NCBI RefSeq assembly: GCF_050624435.1
Contig: NC_134542.1
Coordinates: 108,297,677-108,361,676 of the forward strand
Origin: Tenrec ecaudatus
Lineage: Eukaryota > Chordata > Mammalia > Afrosoricida > Tenrecidae
Direction of reading: 5' to 3'
DNA length: 64,000 nt
In this document: piece by piece, positions 1 through 11,860 of the stretch
How the letters are laid out: each line of letters opens with the position of its first letter
Numbering within the stretch: position 1 is the stretch's first letter
The notes under the pieces: model-generated
What the model was told of the DNA's origin: nothing
The model's database searches: none
Seen by the model: the letters and a program-made list of their open reading frames with translations, nothing else
Program-made: the position numbers and the translations under genes

Positions 1-475
1 CCAGATTTCTTGGCATAGGCAAGTGCATGCTTCCAGTGCTTCACCAGCTGATTGAGACATTTCCATTGGTCTTCCATCCATTGGTATTCTATCGGCGTTC
101 CATCAATTCCAGGTGCCTTCTCTTTCACTAATGCCTTCAGTGCAACTTGTCCATCATCACTCAGTACCTTTGGTTCTTGATCATATGTTATCTTTCGAAA
201 CAGTTGAATATCAGCCAATTCTTTATGGCATCCTGTCCCTGTGCCTTCCTTCCATCTTCTTCTGTTTTGTTCTGCGTAGTTGAATATTTTGTCCGTAGAT
301 CATCAAATATTGCACCTAGGAGCTTTCCTTTTACCTTCAGTTCATTCGACGTGAGATATGCTGAGCATGCTCTTCTTTCTTGTGTTCTTTGAACTCCAGT
401 CTTTGCATATTGCACTACAGTCTTTCAGTTTGTCTTCTTGAGCTCCCCTTTGCAATGTCCAGTCCAGAGCTCTTT
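1..475 (-). mobile_element. RTE/BovB-like LINE fragment (antisense)
   Basis: Minus-strand sense copy of the afrotherian RTE (BovB-type) LINE, from the part of the ORF after the reverse-transcriptase core. The plus strand carries recognisable antisense landmarks also seen in the copies at 22.5 kb, 33.7 kb and 56.4 kb: TTCTTGGCATAGGC, CATCAATTCCAGGTGCCTT, GTTCTTGATCATATG and GAACTCCAGTCTTTGCA. It is truncated by the window start on the left and stops near 475, where the match is lost. Many in-frame stops show it is dead. Family assignment is from consensus recognition. Confidence 0.8.
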
Positions 476-1571
476 TTTTTTCCCTTGAGTAAAATAATGT
501 CATGATCTGTATTTGATTATTTATCTATTTACTTGCTTGCTAACTTACTTTTATTTTTTCCCCAACAATTGAATAGTTCAATTGTTCAATTATATCAAGT
601 GGAACTGTACAATCACCACCACATAAATCTTAGGGCGCTTTAGTAGATTCTGTTTGCTACCTTGATTACAGGGATGTGTATGGATTATTATTTATCTCAT
701 TTGCCTTTGTCTCTTGTGCTCGTTCATGGGCCTTCCTTTGACATAATCATTTTAGCTTATGCTAAATTCTCACCAATGGGACTTGTTAACTGCTGGAAAT
801 ACATATAGAAAAATACTGAAATATCACTTTCTCTGTAGATTCTCTCTCAGTTGTGCAAACCTGGAAATCTCCCATAGGGTCACCATTGAATTGCATGAAG
901 AAAGAGCTCCTGGGAAATTTGACATACTGCCTCTCATTTTGCCTGGAGACGTCTCAAGGTAGCAATCTCACTGGAGCAGCTCATCTCAAGAGGTGAAGAG
1001 ATTCAGAATGCCAGGCAATAAGAGTCACTGTGCTCAGTTTTCTGTATCTACCGAGGCCAAGAAAGAAGGTGATGGTATTTTTTATGTGATTAGATGTGGC
1101 TGAAGTTGTGCTACTACTTATGTAATGTATAGAAAACTGAGGCACCTCACAAAACTGAGAGGGTAGAAACATATTGTGTATATCGTTGTCTCCTAAGTGC
1201 ACAATACCACTCCCTAGTGCTGGAACTATCCATGGGGCCTGCAAAAGCTACACCTACACTTTATCCTGTATTATGGGCTATAGTACAAAAATTATTCATG
1301 GTCAGGAGGTGATGACTAATTTATTTCTAAAAAGGGGGTAGTAAGCCAGGTAAGTTTGGGAACCTGTGTTATACAGGAGCCAACAAGTCATGATTTTCCT
1401 CAGTGCCTCTATGTGACAGAGAAACAAGCATGTGTTTAATTATGAATCTAAATTATTTTAAGAATGTCAATGATTTCAGTAAGGATATGCTTAAAGGGGT
1501 AAGATAGCATATGTCTAAATAATTTACCAATACCCCTGTATGACTTTATCGCTTAGAAACACATAAATAGA
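476..1571. other. AT-rich DNA, nothing assigned
   Basis: No repeat family, tRNA, splice-flanked exon or long coding frame could be supported. The open frames here are short and have no protein-like features. Confidence 0.5.
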
Positions 1572-1650
1572 TACATGGTGTTCAAAAAGTTTAAGAAAAA
1601 CTGGGATTAATAAATAAAGGAATTTTCTCCATAAACTTTTCAAAGATATG
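1572..1650. mobile_element. mariner-derived MITE, about 80 bp
   Basis: A short imperfect palindrome. The left arm reads GGTGTTCAAAAAGTTTAAG and the right arm CCATAAACTTTTCAAAGA, which are near reverse complements around an A/T-rich centre. The arm sequence resembles Tc1/mariner terminal repeats, and the size is that of a MADE1-like internally deleted derivative. Both ends abut TA dinucleotides, as expected for mariner targets. The arms differ from those of the decayed mariner at 46.2 kb, so this is another subfamily. Confidence 0.6.
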
Positions 1651-2743
1651 CAGTCACAATGAAAACAAATTATTTTAATGCAAATGTTCCAGTCTGGTGG
1701 CCTCCAGTGACTAAGTTCACTAGTTAATTACCACTAACAGCAACTCATTCTGTGTTGTGTTGAGTGAACCAAGAATTAAAAGCTGTGTTTGATGGCAAGC
1801 CTTCAAAGGGATTACTCAAGAGTCATCACGATCATGTTCTAATTATTAGAAGGCATGCACTGAATCTCTAATAGATTCTGAATCTTTGAAGACGAAGAAG
1901 GCCTGCAATGCATGTCACTTAATTAATGAAGATGAAATTTCAAGGTTCATACCTTGATGACAACTACAAAGCTTAAAAAAATAATAGCTTATTCTTTTTC
2001 TAATTTAAGAGTAATGTTCCTGTTAAAGAACTTCAGAAAAGTTGGCAAATTGAACAAACTTACTGAATAATGGCTGTCGGTCATTAGTGAAAGATAGCAA
2101 AGCCACTCACGGAATTCCAGTGTAACTGGCCATATACTCTATACATGTTGAGACCAGAACATTCAGTCTGTACATATAGTTTATAATGTATTATTACATT
2201 CTTATGAGCCATGCTCATGGATAGTACTTTGAACATAGAAGGTGAGGCTCCTGAAATTCTTTAACAGCAAATGGAAATGTTACCTGACATCTATGACAAG
2301 ATTAGAAATTTCAAAGAGAGGCAAAATACAAAAACTTGGTGGCTGTGGGGCACTGCGCATGAATGATAGCATGTAGCTATGATATTTGTATTGCTGGATT
2401 TGAAGAGGACATTTAGTCATTCCAGAAATATTTATGGAGTCTCTACTATGAGACACCATTATAAATGTATATCCCAGTATAAGCACACACATATATACAT
2501 CTCCTAGTGTCTCTATAGTTATACCTACCTATAGATCCTACTATAAAAACTAAGAAAATGAGACTCTCCATGATAAGTATATAGATTAGAAGAGAAGGGA
2601 AGTCATATTCAGTGAATTCTTACCACACATAAATGGATACATACGAAGACCACAACCTGTCTAAAATTGGGTAACAAATGTAGAAGTGACATGTTGGAAT
2701 ATTAACGAATACTGTGGTACTACATACATACACGTACTTTAGG
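1651..2743. other. Unassigned AT-rich DNA
   Basis: Contains no feature I can support; possibly old, unrecognisable repeat or unique sequence. Confidence 0.5.
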
Positions 2744-2962
2744 CAGGGCCCCCAAACTTTTTAAACAGGGGGGCAGTTCACTGTCCCTCAGACCCGTTGG
2801 AGGGCCAGTCAATAGTTAAAAAAACTATGAACAAATTCCTATGCACACTGCACATATCTTATTTTGAAGTAAAAAAACAAACGGGCAAAAATACCCAGTG
2901 GGCTGGATAAATGTCCTCAGTGGGCCCCATGTGGCCTGTGGACAATAGTTTGAGGATGCCTG
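2744..2962. mobile_element. hAT MITE resembling OC1/SPIN-type elements
   Basis: A 219-bp element with hAT-style terminal inverted repeats. The left end has CCCCAAACTTTTTAAACAGG and the right end ATAGTTTGAGGATGCCTG, imperfect reverse complements. The interior (GGGCAGTTCACTGTCCCTC, CCTATGCACACTGCACATAT) matches my recollection of the widespread nonautonomous hAT family of the OC1 (OposCharlie1) group, reported from bats, opossum, bushbaby and tenrec as horizontally transferred. Flanks ACTTTAGG and CTTAGACT are a plausible but diverged 8-bp target duplication. No transposase is encoded. The exact family name is uncertain. Confidence 0.7.
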
Positions 2963-2992
2963 CTTAGACTTCCAATAAGCTTTTTGCTTTTG

Positions 2993-5160
2993 TTTTTAAA
3001 TCATTTTATTGGGGGCTCATACAACTCTTCTCACAATCCATACATACATCCACTGTGTCAAGCATATTTGTACATTTGTTGCCCTCATCATTCTCAAAAC
3101 ATGTACTTTCTACTTAAGCCCTTAGTATCAGCTCCTCATTTTCCCCCTCCCTCCCCACTTTACCCTCCCTCATGAACCCTTGATACTTTATAAAATTATT
3201 ATTATTTTGTCATATATCTCCCTTCACCTACTTTTCTGTTGTCTGGCATCCAGGGAGAAGGTTATATGTAGATCCTTGTAATTGGTTCCCTCTTTCTACC
3301 CCACCTTCCCTCCACCCTCCTGATAGCACCACTCTCACCACTGGTTCTGAAGAGATCATCTATCCTGGATTTCCTGTGTTTCCAGTTCCTATCTGTACCA
3401 GTGTACATCATCTGGTCTAGCCAAATTTGTAAGGTAGAAATAGGATCATGATAGTGGGCTTGGGGTGTGGTGGTGGTGGAAGCATTTAAGAACTAGAGGA
3501 AAGTTGAATGTTTCATCATTGCTACACTGCACCCTGACTGGCTCAACTCCTCCCACAATCCTTCTGACAGGGGATGTCCAATTGCCAACAGATGGGCTTT
3601 AGGTCCCCAATCAGCACTCCCCCTCATTCACAGTGATATGATTTTTATTATTTGATGTGTGATTCCTTTGACAACACACGATCGCACAGGTTGGTGTGCT
3701 TCTTTCATGTGGGCTTTTTTGCTTCTGGGCTAGATGGCCACTTGTTTACCTTCAAGCCTTTAAGACCCCAGATGCCAAATATTTTGACAGCCAGGCACTA
3801 TCAGCTTTCTTCACCATATTTGCTTATGTACCCATTTTTCTTTAGCTATCATGCTAGGATGGTGAACATCATGGAATGTCAGTTTAATAGAACAAAGTGT
3901 TTTTGTATTGAGAGAGTACTTGAGTGGAGGCCCAATGTCCATCTGCTACCTTAATACTAAACCTATAAATATATCCACATAGGTTTATTTCCCCATTGTC
4001 ATATATAAATATATTTACATATGTGCATGCCTATATTTAGACCTCTATAAATGCCCTTTGCCTCCTAGTTCTTTCCTCTATTTCCTTTACTTTCCTCTTG
4101 TCCCACAATCATACTCAGCCTTCATTTGGGTTTCATTAATTCCTCTCGGTTCCATTGCTCTTGATCAAGCCCTACCAGGCCTCCATGTCACTGATTTTGG
4201 ATCATTCGTTGTTCCCTTGTCCCTGTGTTGGTTAACACCACTTCCTTTCCCTCACCTCCCCCTCTCTCATGTCCCCCTGGAATCATCAGTCCTGTTGTTT
4301 TCTCCTCCAGAATTTTTATCCAGCCTATCTTATCTAGACAGACCTGCAGAGATAATAATATGCACAAAAAACAAAACAGAACAAAACAAAGCAACAAAAG
4401 AAAGCAAAACGACAACAGAAAAAAAAAAAGAAAGTAAAACCTGTAAATAGCTCTGTTTTTTGACCTTAAGAATGTTTTCCATTTGAGTCTGATGCGGCGG
4501 TGCCATGCCCTGGCCCTGTAGTCCATTTTTGCTACTTCCCCAGGACTTCCTTGCTCTGTTCCCCTTACTGTTCTGTTGCATGTCCTTATGTTTTGCCTTG
4601 GTGTGGTGGGGTCAGATTGGAGGCAATTCCCATACTTTGTCTCCAGTGTTTTCCCCCTAAGGTTATGGGTTAGTAAGGGATGCCGGGTCTCCTAGTGGGG
4701 CCGGCCATATGGTCCTCTCTGTGCACTGGCTGCTCTGAGCAGGTATATCATCCTCAAGGCTTGGTGAGCCAGGATGTACTCTACTCTCTTCCTCCCCCTT
4801 CATTTGCTCCCCTGGTGATCTGATCAGACATGTCCCTCTCCCTGAGCTGTAGCTTCAGTGCTGTCCTCTGAAGGAAATTCTTGGGGGAGGGGCAGCTGTC
4901 CAAGTAGTTGGGATTGGGGCCAGCCCCTCAGACCTTTCCACCAGTTCCCTGCTTCATGCCAGCATGTTGCATTCACATCTTGGAGCCCCGGGTTGGACTT
5001 CTAAGGAGCTTTCCTTGTCGTCCTCAGTACTATTACTGTTATCCCTCCAATTGCGACTTTTTCCACCATTCTACATATAAGACCTCCAAACCTATTTGTC
5101 TTCAGGTTGCCTTTCTCCTGATTAGTTTTTTGGTGTTTTTTTTTTTGGTTTGTTTTTAAC
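2993..5160 (-). mobile_element. CTC element, 2.2-kb copy (L1-type 3' end, antisense)
   Basis: The longest uninterrupted copy of a family that recurs at 16.3, 30.6, 35.7, 58.5 and 63.9 kb. In sense (minus) orientation it ends in CCCCCAATAAAATGATTT, a polyadenylation signal before an A-rich end, preceded by a G-rich polypurine tract (complement of 3140-3180). Both are traits of L1 3' untranslated regions. Other landmarks on the plus strand: GGGGCTCATACAACTC, TCATGAACCCTTGAT, TCTGGTCTAGCCA, GACCCCAGATGCCAAA and CTTGATCAAGCCCTACCAGG. No long reading frame runs through it in either strand. The left end lies beside TTTGTTTTTAA, which recurs near 5149; this may be a target duplication but is low complexity. 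It is probably a 5'-truncated L1 tail; a nonautonomous L1-mobilised element is the alternative. Confidence 0.75.
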
Positions 5161-5694
5161 TTCTTCCATCTCTTTCCTTTATTTTCTTTGAGTCTGGCTC
5201 AAGCGTTACTTTGTTTAAGGCTTGTCAAATTATTTATACCACATGTATATATCTTTCTCTATCAACATCTCCTCAATGGTGAGTTATTAATTTCCTATTA
5301 TGTTTTTGTCAACTGTTTAGCACTGGTTTCTCTCTCTACAAAAATACCCAAGGCAACACATGCTTATGGGCTTGGTATTTATTATTAAGCAAAACTTTCA
5401 ATAAGACATATTCAAAGTGTTTCCTGAACCAGGAACTCATTAGATGGGGCAAAATGACACTCATCAGTTGTATGAACTGTTTGGTGTAGTGGAAACCTGA
5501 AGTGAGTGACAAGAGCATTAGATGGGAGTATCTGATCCATGTGTGAGAAGTTGCAATCATGAGCTGACCATGGCAGAAGACAGAGAGGCAGCAATGGACA
5601 AAGAGTAGTAATCTGAGGTAAACTATGGGATGTAATTTGCCATCAAGTGACTATACTTCATAAATAAGGAATTAAAATGTTCTGCACTATTTAT
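5161..5694. other. Unassigned interval
   Basis: No supported feature between the CTC element and the L1 remnant. Confidence 0.5.
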
Positions 5695-7080
5695 TCATCT
5701 ACAGACAACTGACCTTCGAAAATGCACCAGAAACAAATTGAATGGGAACAAGGCTATCCACCAAATGTGGCTGGCTAGATTGGATGGCCAGCTGCAGCCT
5801 CACCCCATGCACAAACGGGAACTCACGATGGATAAAAGACTTAAGTGTAAATAAATACCAGGGCTATTAAGATCATCAACATGGAAATAGGGGCAAAGCT
5901 CCTATTTCTGGGCACAGACATACTATCAAATCTAACAAAGGAAGTATACATAATAGAAGTCAAAGTAGACAACTGGTACCTACTTGAAATAGACACTATT
6001 GTGCTTCAAATGACTTCATCAAAGGAAAAATTAGAACCCTCGGACAGAAAAACTTTCACAACACCATGATGAACAAGGTGGTAATCTATAGAAAATGAAA
6101 ATATTTCAAAAAGAATACAGGAGAATCACCCCCATTAAAAAGCAAGCAAAGGACACAGTCAGACATTTCTCCAAGGATGGATCCAAATGACCAGCAGACC
6201 TGAGTATATGTGTATGCTTATTAGTCCCCAGGAAAGTGCCAATCAAAATGGAGATATCACCCAATAGAGGCCATGATAGCCCAATTAGAAACAAAGAAAC
6301 AAAACAAATGCTAGAGAAGATACAGAAAGATTTTTATACACTGCTAGTGGGTTTGTAAATATATAAAACTATTGTTAAACATGAAATGGTACCACCTCAA
6401 GCAATTGTGAAGAGATTTCAATACTAATAAGCAGTATCTCTCTTGGATATATACCCTAAAGAATTAAGAGCCATACCACAAACACACATATGCACTCCTA
6501 TGTTCGTTACAGCACTCCTCACAACAGCAAGAGGTTGGAAGTAGTCCAAATCCCCATCAAAAAAATAATGGATAAAAAATTGACACCTATACACACTGGA
6601 ATACTATTGATCGCTTTTAAACAGTGATGGCACCATGAAGTCCCTCATGACATGGTTGGACTTGGGAGAATACCAGGCTGGATGAAGTTAATCCCCAAAG
6701 GACAAATATTGCAAGAGACCCCTGCTGTAAGAATCAAACCCAAGACAGAGACTAGCATACCAAAGGGAACTGACTGGAGGTTCCCAAGGGAGGGAGAGAC
6801 AGGTGGGAAGATGAAATAGGGAATTTGAAGGAAGACAGGTGTGGTGTGTGTGGCCTAGAAGGTTGACAAGTATTGAATTGAATGAAAAAGAGGGCGGAGG
6901 TCCCTGGAAACTACAGAGTAACCTGGGGTGAGGTGGGGAAGGGTGCAGTATAGGAGAGAGACCAGGGCCCGTTGCAAAGACTGATGAATGGTTAAAATTG
7001 TGTTTGAATTGTTGGGTGTGGAGTCTATAATCTGAAATGTAAACTTATAATTGAAAAAATTCAAAATAAATATTTTGAGA
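5695..7080 (+). pseudogene. L1 ORF2 C-terminal part and 3'UTR, dead
   Basis: Decayed L1 in plus orientation. DNA motifs typical of the C-terminal end of L1 ORF2 are visible in order: GACAACTGACCTTCGA near 5703, GCTAGTGGGTTTGTAAATA near 6344, TTGGATATATACCCTAAAGA near 6443, then CACTCCTATGTTCGTTAC and ACACACTGGAATACTATTGA near 6593. Stops and frameshifts interrupt every frame. After the coding part comes a 3'UTR-like stretch with GGACAAATATTGCAAGAGAC and a polypurine run near 6785, ending around AAATAAATATTTT at 7066. This 3'UTR differs from the CTC family, so two L1-like tail types coexist in the window. Confidence 0.8.
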
Positions 7081-7712
7081 AATTTGGGAAATAAGAAAAA
7101 TGAGCATTATGAAATAAATTACTGGATCTGGTTGTTACTACAGAATCTGTTAAACAGCAGTTAAATTAGGTAAAAGAAACCTTAAATGCAGCTTGTGATT
7201 TCCAGATTTGGAGTAATGGTTACTGCACAAGATAGAGTTTTAGTGCAACGGCTAAGGGAGTTTGCACTATGATTTTACTTTGCTTAGTATTTTTTGTTTG
7301 GTTTATTTTGATTTCTGTATAGGAAGAGCTATATAATCACTAAAATATCTTAAAAGAGTTATGCTGACATCCTTAGTTTGTTTTTCTAAATTTCACAACA
7401 GCAGAAATAGGATTTTTATATTCAATGTTTATCATATACAATCTTTTATTCATGCCATACTCAAGGATTGAAAACAATTTATACTGTCATTTTTAGTAAA
7501 TTGCTTATAAATAACTGCGTTTTTTAGTGACTCTGAACTTTGTTAAGAAATTTTTGCCAGTCTGTTTTTCTGATACTTTGAATATATTTGATACTTTTGT
7601 TTTATGTGCATGTTAATATGTGCCTTCCATGACACTAAAAATTAAATTAAAAACTTAAAGCCTGTGCTCAGATCGATCCAAAGGAGTTTATAGCATGCGT
7701 CCTCTTTGTGTC
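7081..7712. other. Unassigned AT-rich DNA
   Basis: No feature supported between the L1 tail and the GAAA microsatellite. Confidence 0.45.
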
Positions 7713-7714
7713 GA

Positions 7715-7770
<56 letters not shown>
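7713..7770 (+). repeat. (GAAA)n microsatellite
   Basis: About fourteen uninterrupted GAAA units. It is a pure purine strand and probably polymorphic. Confidence 0.97.
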
Positions 7771-7771
<1 letters not shown>

Positions 7772-9493
7772 CTATGGCTTTCTGGTAAAATGATTGAGAT
7801 TAGGCACATAAACTACCTAGATCCTTTAACAAAAAAATATTCAGGAAGTCAAATGAAATACATATAGGCAATAATCCTAGAACCTTGAACTTCAAAAGGG
7901 AGGATAAAGAAGTGGATCGAATACACACTCAAAGAAACTGAATGAAAACAGTGAACAAGGAGACAAAGGCAGTAAAAATTTTCCATTTATCTGGCATAGA
8001 AAGGCCATTTTGAGTTTTTTGTAAACAGCATTCTGAATTTGACCATTGGCCCTGCTTGCCCAGAACTATAGCAAAATCCACACTGGTAGCTAGAGACCAG
8101 AAATGTGAGGTCATCGTCCAATTCCCCACATTCTCCTGACACCTAGATTTACCTCCATCTCTAATCCCCACCCACACAGTTAAAAGTGAGACCCCCCAAA
8201 ATCCCCCCGTGCAACTCCTGCTCTGCATGAAGTTAAGGTGCACCCTGATGCCTCAGGGTACATCCAGACCACCAGCCTCTCAACCATTTTCACTCGCCAA
8301 GACTCTGAAGCAAAGCCATGGTAATCAGCAGCAATACCACCGCCAAGAAGCTATATATATAAGAATGCACAAATTTACCAAAATAACATTAAGGTTTCCT
8401 TTTAATTGAACTTAAAGTAATTGTACATATTAACACCAATTCATTATATCTTCAGGTCAAACTTTATTAATGTAATATGTGCTCCCATTATCAAAAACAA
8501 ATTTTCTAAACAGCTCCTTCACTCAAATAACTTGTAGAATTGTATGACTAAACCAATAAGTAAATCAACAACTATAAATGACATGACATGGAATCATAGT
8601 GAAAGGTTCAATGCTAGTCTTTTTGATAGTCCCCTGTGCTTTTGAGCTATACTATAAAAATAAGAAAATGCATTTCAAAAACCATTGATGCTAGTGAATC
8701 TGGCAACCCATACTTAAATTGAGAATTTTAATTTTAAAAAAAAGAGAAAGCAATTTTGAGTGATAAATGTAGCCTATTAACCATATGTTGACTATATGCT
8801 TTTGACAAGATATAATACTTCATAATTGCATGGTTTGAGATTTATTTTTATGGAAACACACCTTTAGTCTCATGAGCAGCGTTGCTGCTTGGTAGAACAT
8901 TTAGGAGCTTTTTAGTTTAGAGTACGATACTCTTGAGTAGAGTAATCACATAATTTTGTCTTCCCTAATTTTACCTTTGATGGAGAAAGGGGGCCAATTA
9001 CATCTATTGGTGGCAAAACATACAGGTAGTCATTTAGATATAACATTTATATATAAAACTTATATAATGCTAGACTCTTCCTGTCAGACATACTCTATAA
9101 ACTGAAGGTTTCTGGTTCCCTTACAGAAAGGCTTCGGCTTAGTGGAATCCAGTGACATTTTTAATGTTATCTTTGAGTTGTTTATTTTATATTGTTGAGT
9201 TGACAACTTTTAGAAATATTTTTACCATATTAAAATGATGATGAAAAGGTCTTTTGTTTGCTTGTTTGTTTTTTATATTTATAAATTTATTTTGCTAGTT
9301 TGTAAAATGATGTTATACAGGGAACTCTGAACAGAGAATTTGTTATCACTGAATGTTAACAATGGTTAAAATAACCTATGTTTACCCTATATATATATAA
9401 TATGTATTATGTAATTTTAGATTTTATATATATGTGTGATAGATTACATGTAAACATAACTAACGATATTGTTAGTTAGTTAGTTAGTTATTT
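7771..9493. other. Unassigned; includes a short TTAG run near 9470-9490
   Basis: No repeat family recognised. Around 8050-8330 base composition is more balanced with C-rich runs (CCCCCCAAAATCCCCCC), but no coding signal is convincing. The TTAG run (9472-9489) is a short microsatellite. Sequence just after it (9494-9560) weakly resembles a decayed antisense SINE. Confidence 0.4.
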
Positions 9494-9805
9494 TCACAGC
9501 AACCACCAGTGTGCAGAGTGGAACTGCTCCATAAGGCTTCTGGTCCTTAACCAAGGACATAGATACTATTGTCTTCAGGCAGAGTACAGTGGAGCGTACC
9601 CACCCCTTTTCTGGCCAGCCCTGGAAAAGGCAGTCTCTCTCAAGGCTTGCCTTGTGTGTCCTTACAATCGTATCAGGATAGCATAGTAATGAGTCCCTGC
9701 CTCTGCCTTGCTTGGAAGATTCTGGGCCAATCGTGTAAGCTCTTCTAACTACCAATGTACCATCCCAATCATGATCCTGTTCCTGCTTATGTAGTCCCAC
9801 CTATA

Positions 9806-9993
9806 CTGTCTCTTTTAACTCAAAGCTATCAAGTCAACACTGACTCACATCAACCCACTGTGGATTTCTGAGACTGTAACTGTTCACAGGAGTAGAAAGC
9901 CAGTCTTTTTCCCTCAGAGCTGCTGGTGGTTTTGAACTGCTGAACATGAGGATGGCAGCCCAACAAGTAACCAATACCCACCATGGCTCCATG
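9806..9993 (-). mobile_element. AfroSINE, antisense, with 12-bp target duplication
   Basis: tRNA-derived SINE in antisense orientation. Motifs GTCAACACTGACTCA (tail region), TTCTGAGACTGTAACTG, AGAGCTGCTGGTGGTTTT and the tRNA-like head at the right end are all present. GTCCCACCTATA occurs perfectly on both sides, at 9794-9805 and 9994-10005, marking the target-site duplication and the exact limits of the insertion. Confidence 0.93.
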
Positions 9994-10252
9994 GTCCCAC
10001 CTATAACCGCGATGTATTAATCTGCCATCAGTCATGAATTTGTGATACTTTCCTTTGTACCATGCCTTATTTAACTAATGTCCTAACCTTAACTCTTCAG
10101 AAGCCATTTGATCTCATGCTGAAATCCTCTCTCATTCAAATGAACTATCTGGGAGGGGTTTGTTTTTTGGTTCCTTTTGAGACTTATTAAATGTTCTCAT
10201 TAAAGTATATTTAATATTGGTGACTCTTTTGTACCTTAAAAAAATAGAGTAG

Positions 10253-10488
10253 TGCTATTAGATGCCATTGAGTTGGTTCTGGCCCATAGCAAGTCTCAGT
10301 ACAATAGAAGGAAACGTGTTCAAATCCTGTATCACCCTAACAATTAGTGTGATGTTTGAGCGTATTGTCAGAGCCAATGTGTCAACACAGCTAGTAAAGG
10401 GCTTTCTTCTCTTTCACTTCCCCACTGCTTTACCATGCATGCTGTCCTTCTCCAGGGTCTGGTCTCTCTTAATAACATGGTCAAAGTA

Positions 10489-10490
<2 letters not shown>
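10253..10490 (-). mobile_element. RTE/BovB-like LINE 3' end, antisense
   Basis: Starts with the SINE-like tail (GATGCCATTGAGTTGG) and proceeds to GCATGCTGTCCTTCTCCAGG and AACATGGTCAAAGTATG, landmarks also seen in the RTE copy at 14.5 kb. It runs straight into the TG/TA microsatellite. Confidence 0.75.

Positions 10491-10535
<45 letters not shown>
10489..10535 (+). repeat. (TG)n(TA)n compound microsatellite
   Basis: About ten TG units followed by about thirteen TA units. All alternate purine and pyrimidine. It arose within or at the edge of the RTE fragment. Confidence 0.97.
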
Positions 10536-10540
<5 letters not shown>

Positions 10541-10731
10541 GTGGTACAACAGTCAAGCACACAGTTCAGAAAAAGATTGGTGCTCTACCTGAAAGAGAAT
10601 CATCCAAAACACTATTATCAAATATATAATTATATATGCACAAAGTCTCATTGCTGATATATAAATATGTAATATGGAGCAGTCGTTTTTATTGTAAGGT
10701 AAATATTGTTTTAGAAATCTGGGGTGGGTAG

Positions 10732-11241
10732 TGAGATAGTTAAGGATTATTGTGCCAACCTGGCTGATAAACACATGTTGTGTTGGTTGAAGGGAAGAGA
10801 GATAAATGGCTCTGTGAGCCTGGCCTTTCCAGTTCTCAGGTCTCTTGCTTTCTGATGGTCAGAGGAGGGTGCAGCTGCCTTAGCCAGTTCCCAGCATCAG
10901 TTGGCAAGGCTCACTTCCTGCAAGACATCCCTGAGGAGAGGCCAGTTGGACCTACCCTGATGCAGACTTGGGTGCTGGAGCTGCTGTGTGGAGACCCCTG
11001 CCAGCCCCGAGAAGCTTATACATTCACTGATTCGGCTTTCTTCCTGCATTCAGCGTCATTGCATATGTTTTGTGAGATTGAGGGGGACTTTGTAGATTGG
11101 TGTCAGACATATGGGCTTATGGGCTTGGGCTGCACTGGGCTGGAATGCTTTCTTAATGTACACTTACCCTTTATATAAAACTCTCTCTTGTGCATATGAG
11201 TTTCTGTGGATTTGTTTCCCTAGTTTCCCTAGACTAGCACA
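10732..11241 (-). mobile_element. Solo LTR, MaLR-like afrotherian family (copy A)
   Basis: 510-bp LTR in antisense orientation. In its own sense it begins TGTGCTAGTCTAGGGAAAC and ends CCTTAACTATCTCA, so it has TG...CA ends. The terminal design (TGT-TAGTC...GAGAAACAAAT start, GTTGGCACAATAA...TTAACTATC end) resembles MLT1/MaLR LTRs of ERVL type. The flanking pentamer GGTAG is duplicated perfectly at 10727-10731 and 11242-11246, as expected for ERVL/MaLR integration. There is no internal retroviral sequence. Confidence 0.9.
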
Positions 11242-11689
11242 GGTAGAATATAAGATTGTGTGTCTATTAAGTAGAACAGTGGTGGAGAAATGCCATTAGA
11301 ATACAGAAAATTAATGTGGATATAGTATTATTATAAATTTTATTAAATCACATAGGGATATACATCACAGAAATAAATCCTGATCCATTAAGCTTTAGAA
11401 CCTAATTGCATTCAGGGCTGGGTGGTGCCTGTGCCCCAACACCTCCATCAGTGTCTTCCTTGTAGGTCTGGAGTCCAGTGATTTTCTGAACTTTGCCTTA
11501 TGACCCATTACTTTCTATGAGCCAGCTGTTATTTTCCGCTGAATTAGGCAGAATAGATTCAGCATCATAAACAAAGGAACTAACTCATCATTTACTGTTT
11601 CCTTTAACTGCTGGGAACCCCTGCCGGTCCCTGGCATTCCTGCAAGCTTTGAAATGATAATGCCAGGGTGGTGTCCTGATAGGTTCATA
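11242..11689. other. Unassigned interval
   Basis: No feature supported. Confidence 0.4.
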
Positions 11690-11860
11690 CAAGTCTATAA
11701 TTTTAGAACTCAAAGGTCATTAAAGATCATCAGCCCTTCCCCTCTCATTACAGATAAAGAAACTGAGGTGCTAAGAGACAAAGGGACCTGGTATCACGCT
11801 AAGGATTGATTAGTTGTTCCGAAATTGTACAGAATGTATCTCCTGAAGTAACCAGGAACT
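11690..11860 (-). mobile_element. MIR-type SINE fossil
   Basis: The core ATTACAGATAAAGAAACTGA followed by GGTGCTAAGAGACAAAGGGAC is the antisense of the conserved MIR core/LINE-derived tail, and upstream TTTTAGAACTCAAAGGTC fits related MIR3-like sequences. This is an ancient mammal-wide repeat. Confidence 0.6.

Noticed and set aside
4058..4526. Overlapping 130- and 112-codon frames on opposite strands
   Set aside because: Both lie in the CTC element's noncoding body and in the A-rich AAACAAAACA region; frames are not kept among copies.
10780..11178. 132-codon plus-strand frame
   Set aside because: It lies wholly in an antisense solo LTR, and the same region in copies C and D is broken in this frame.
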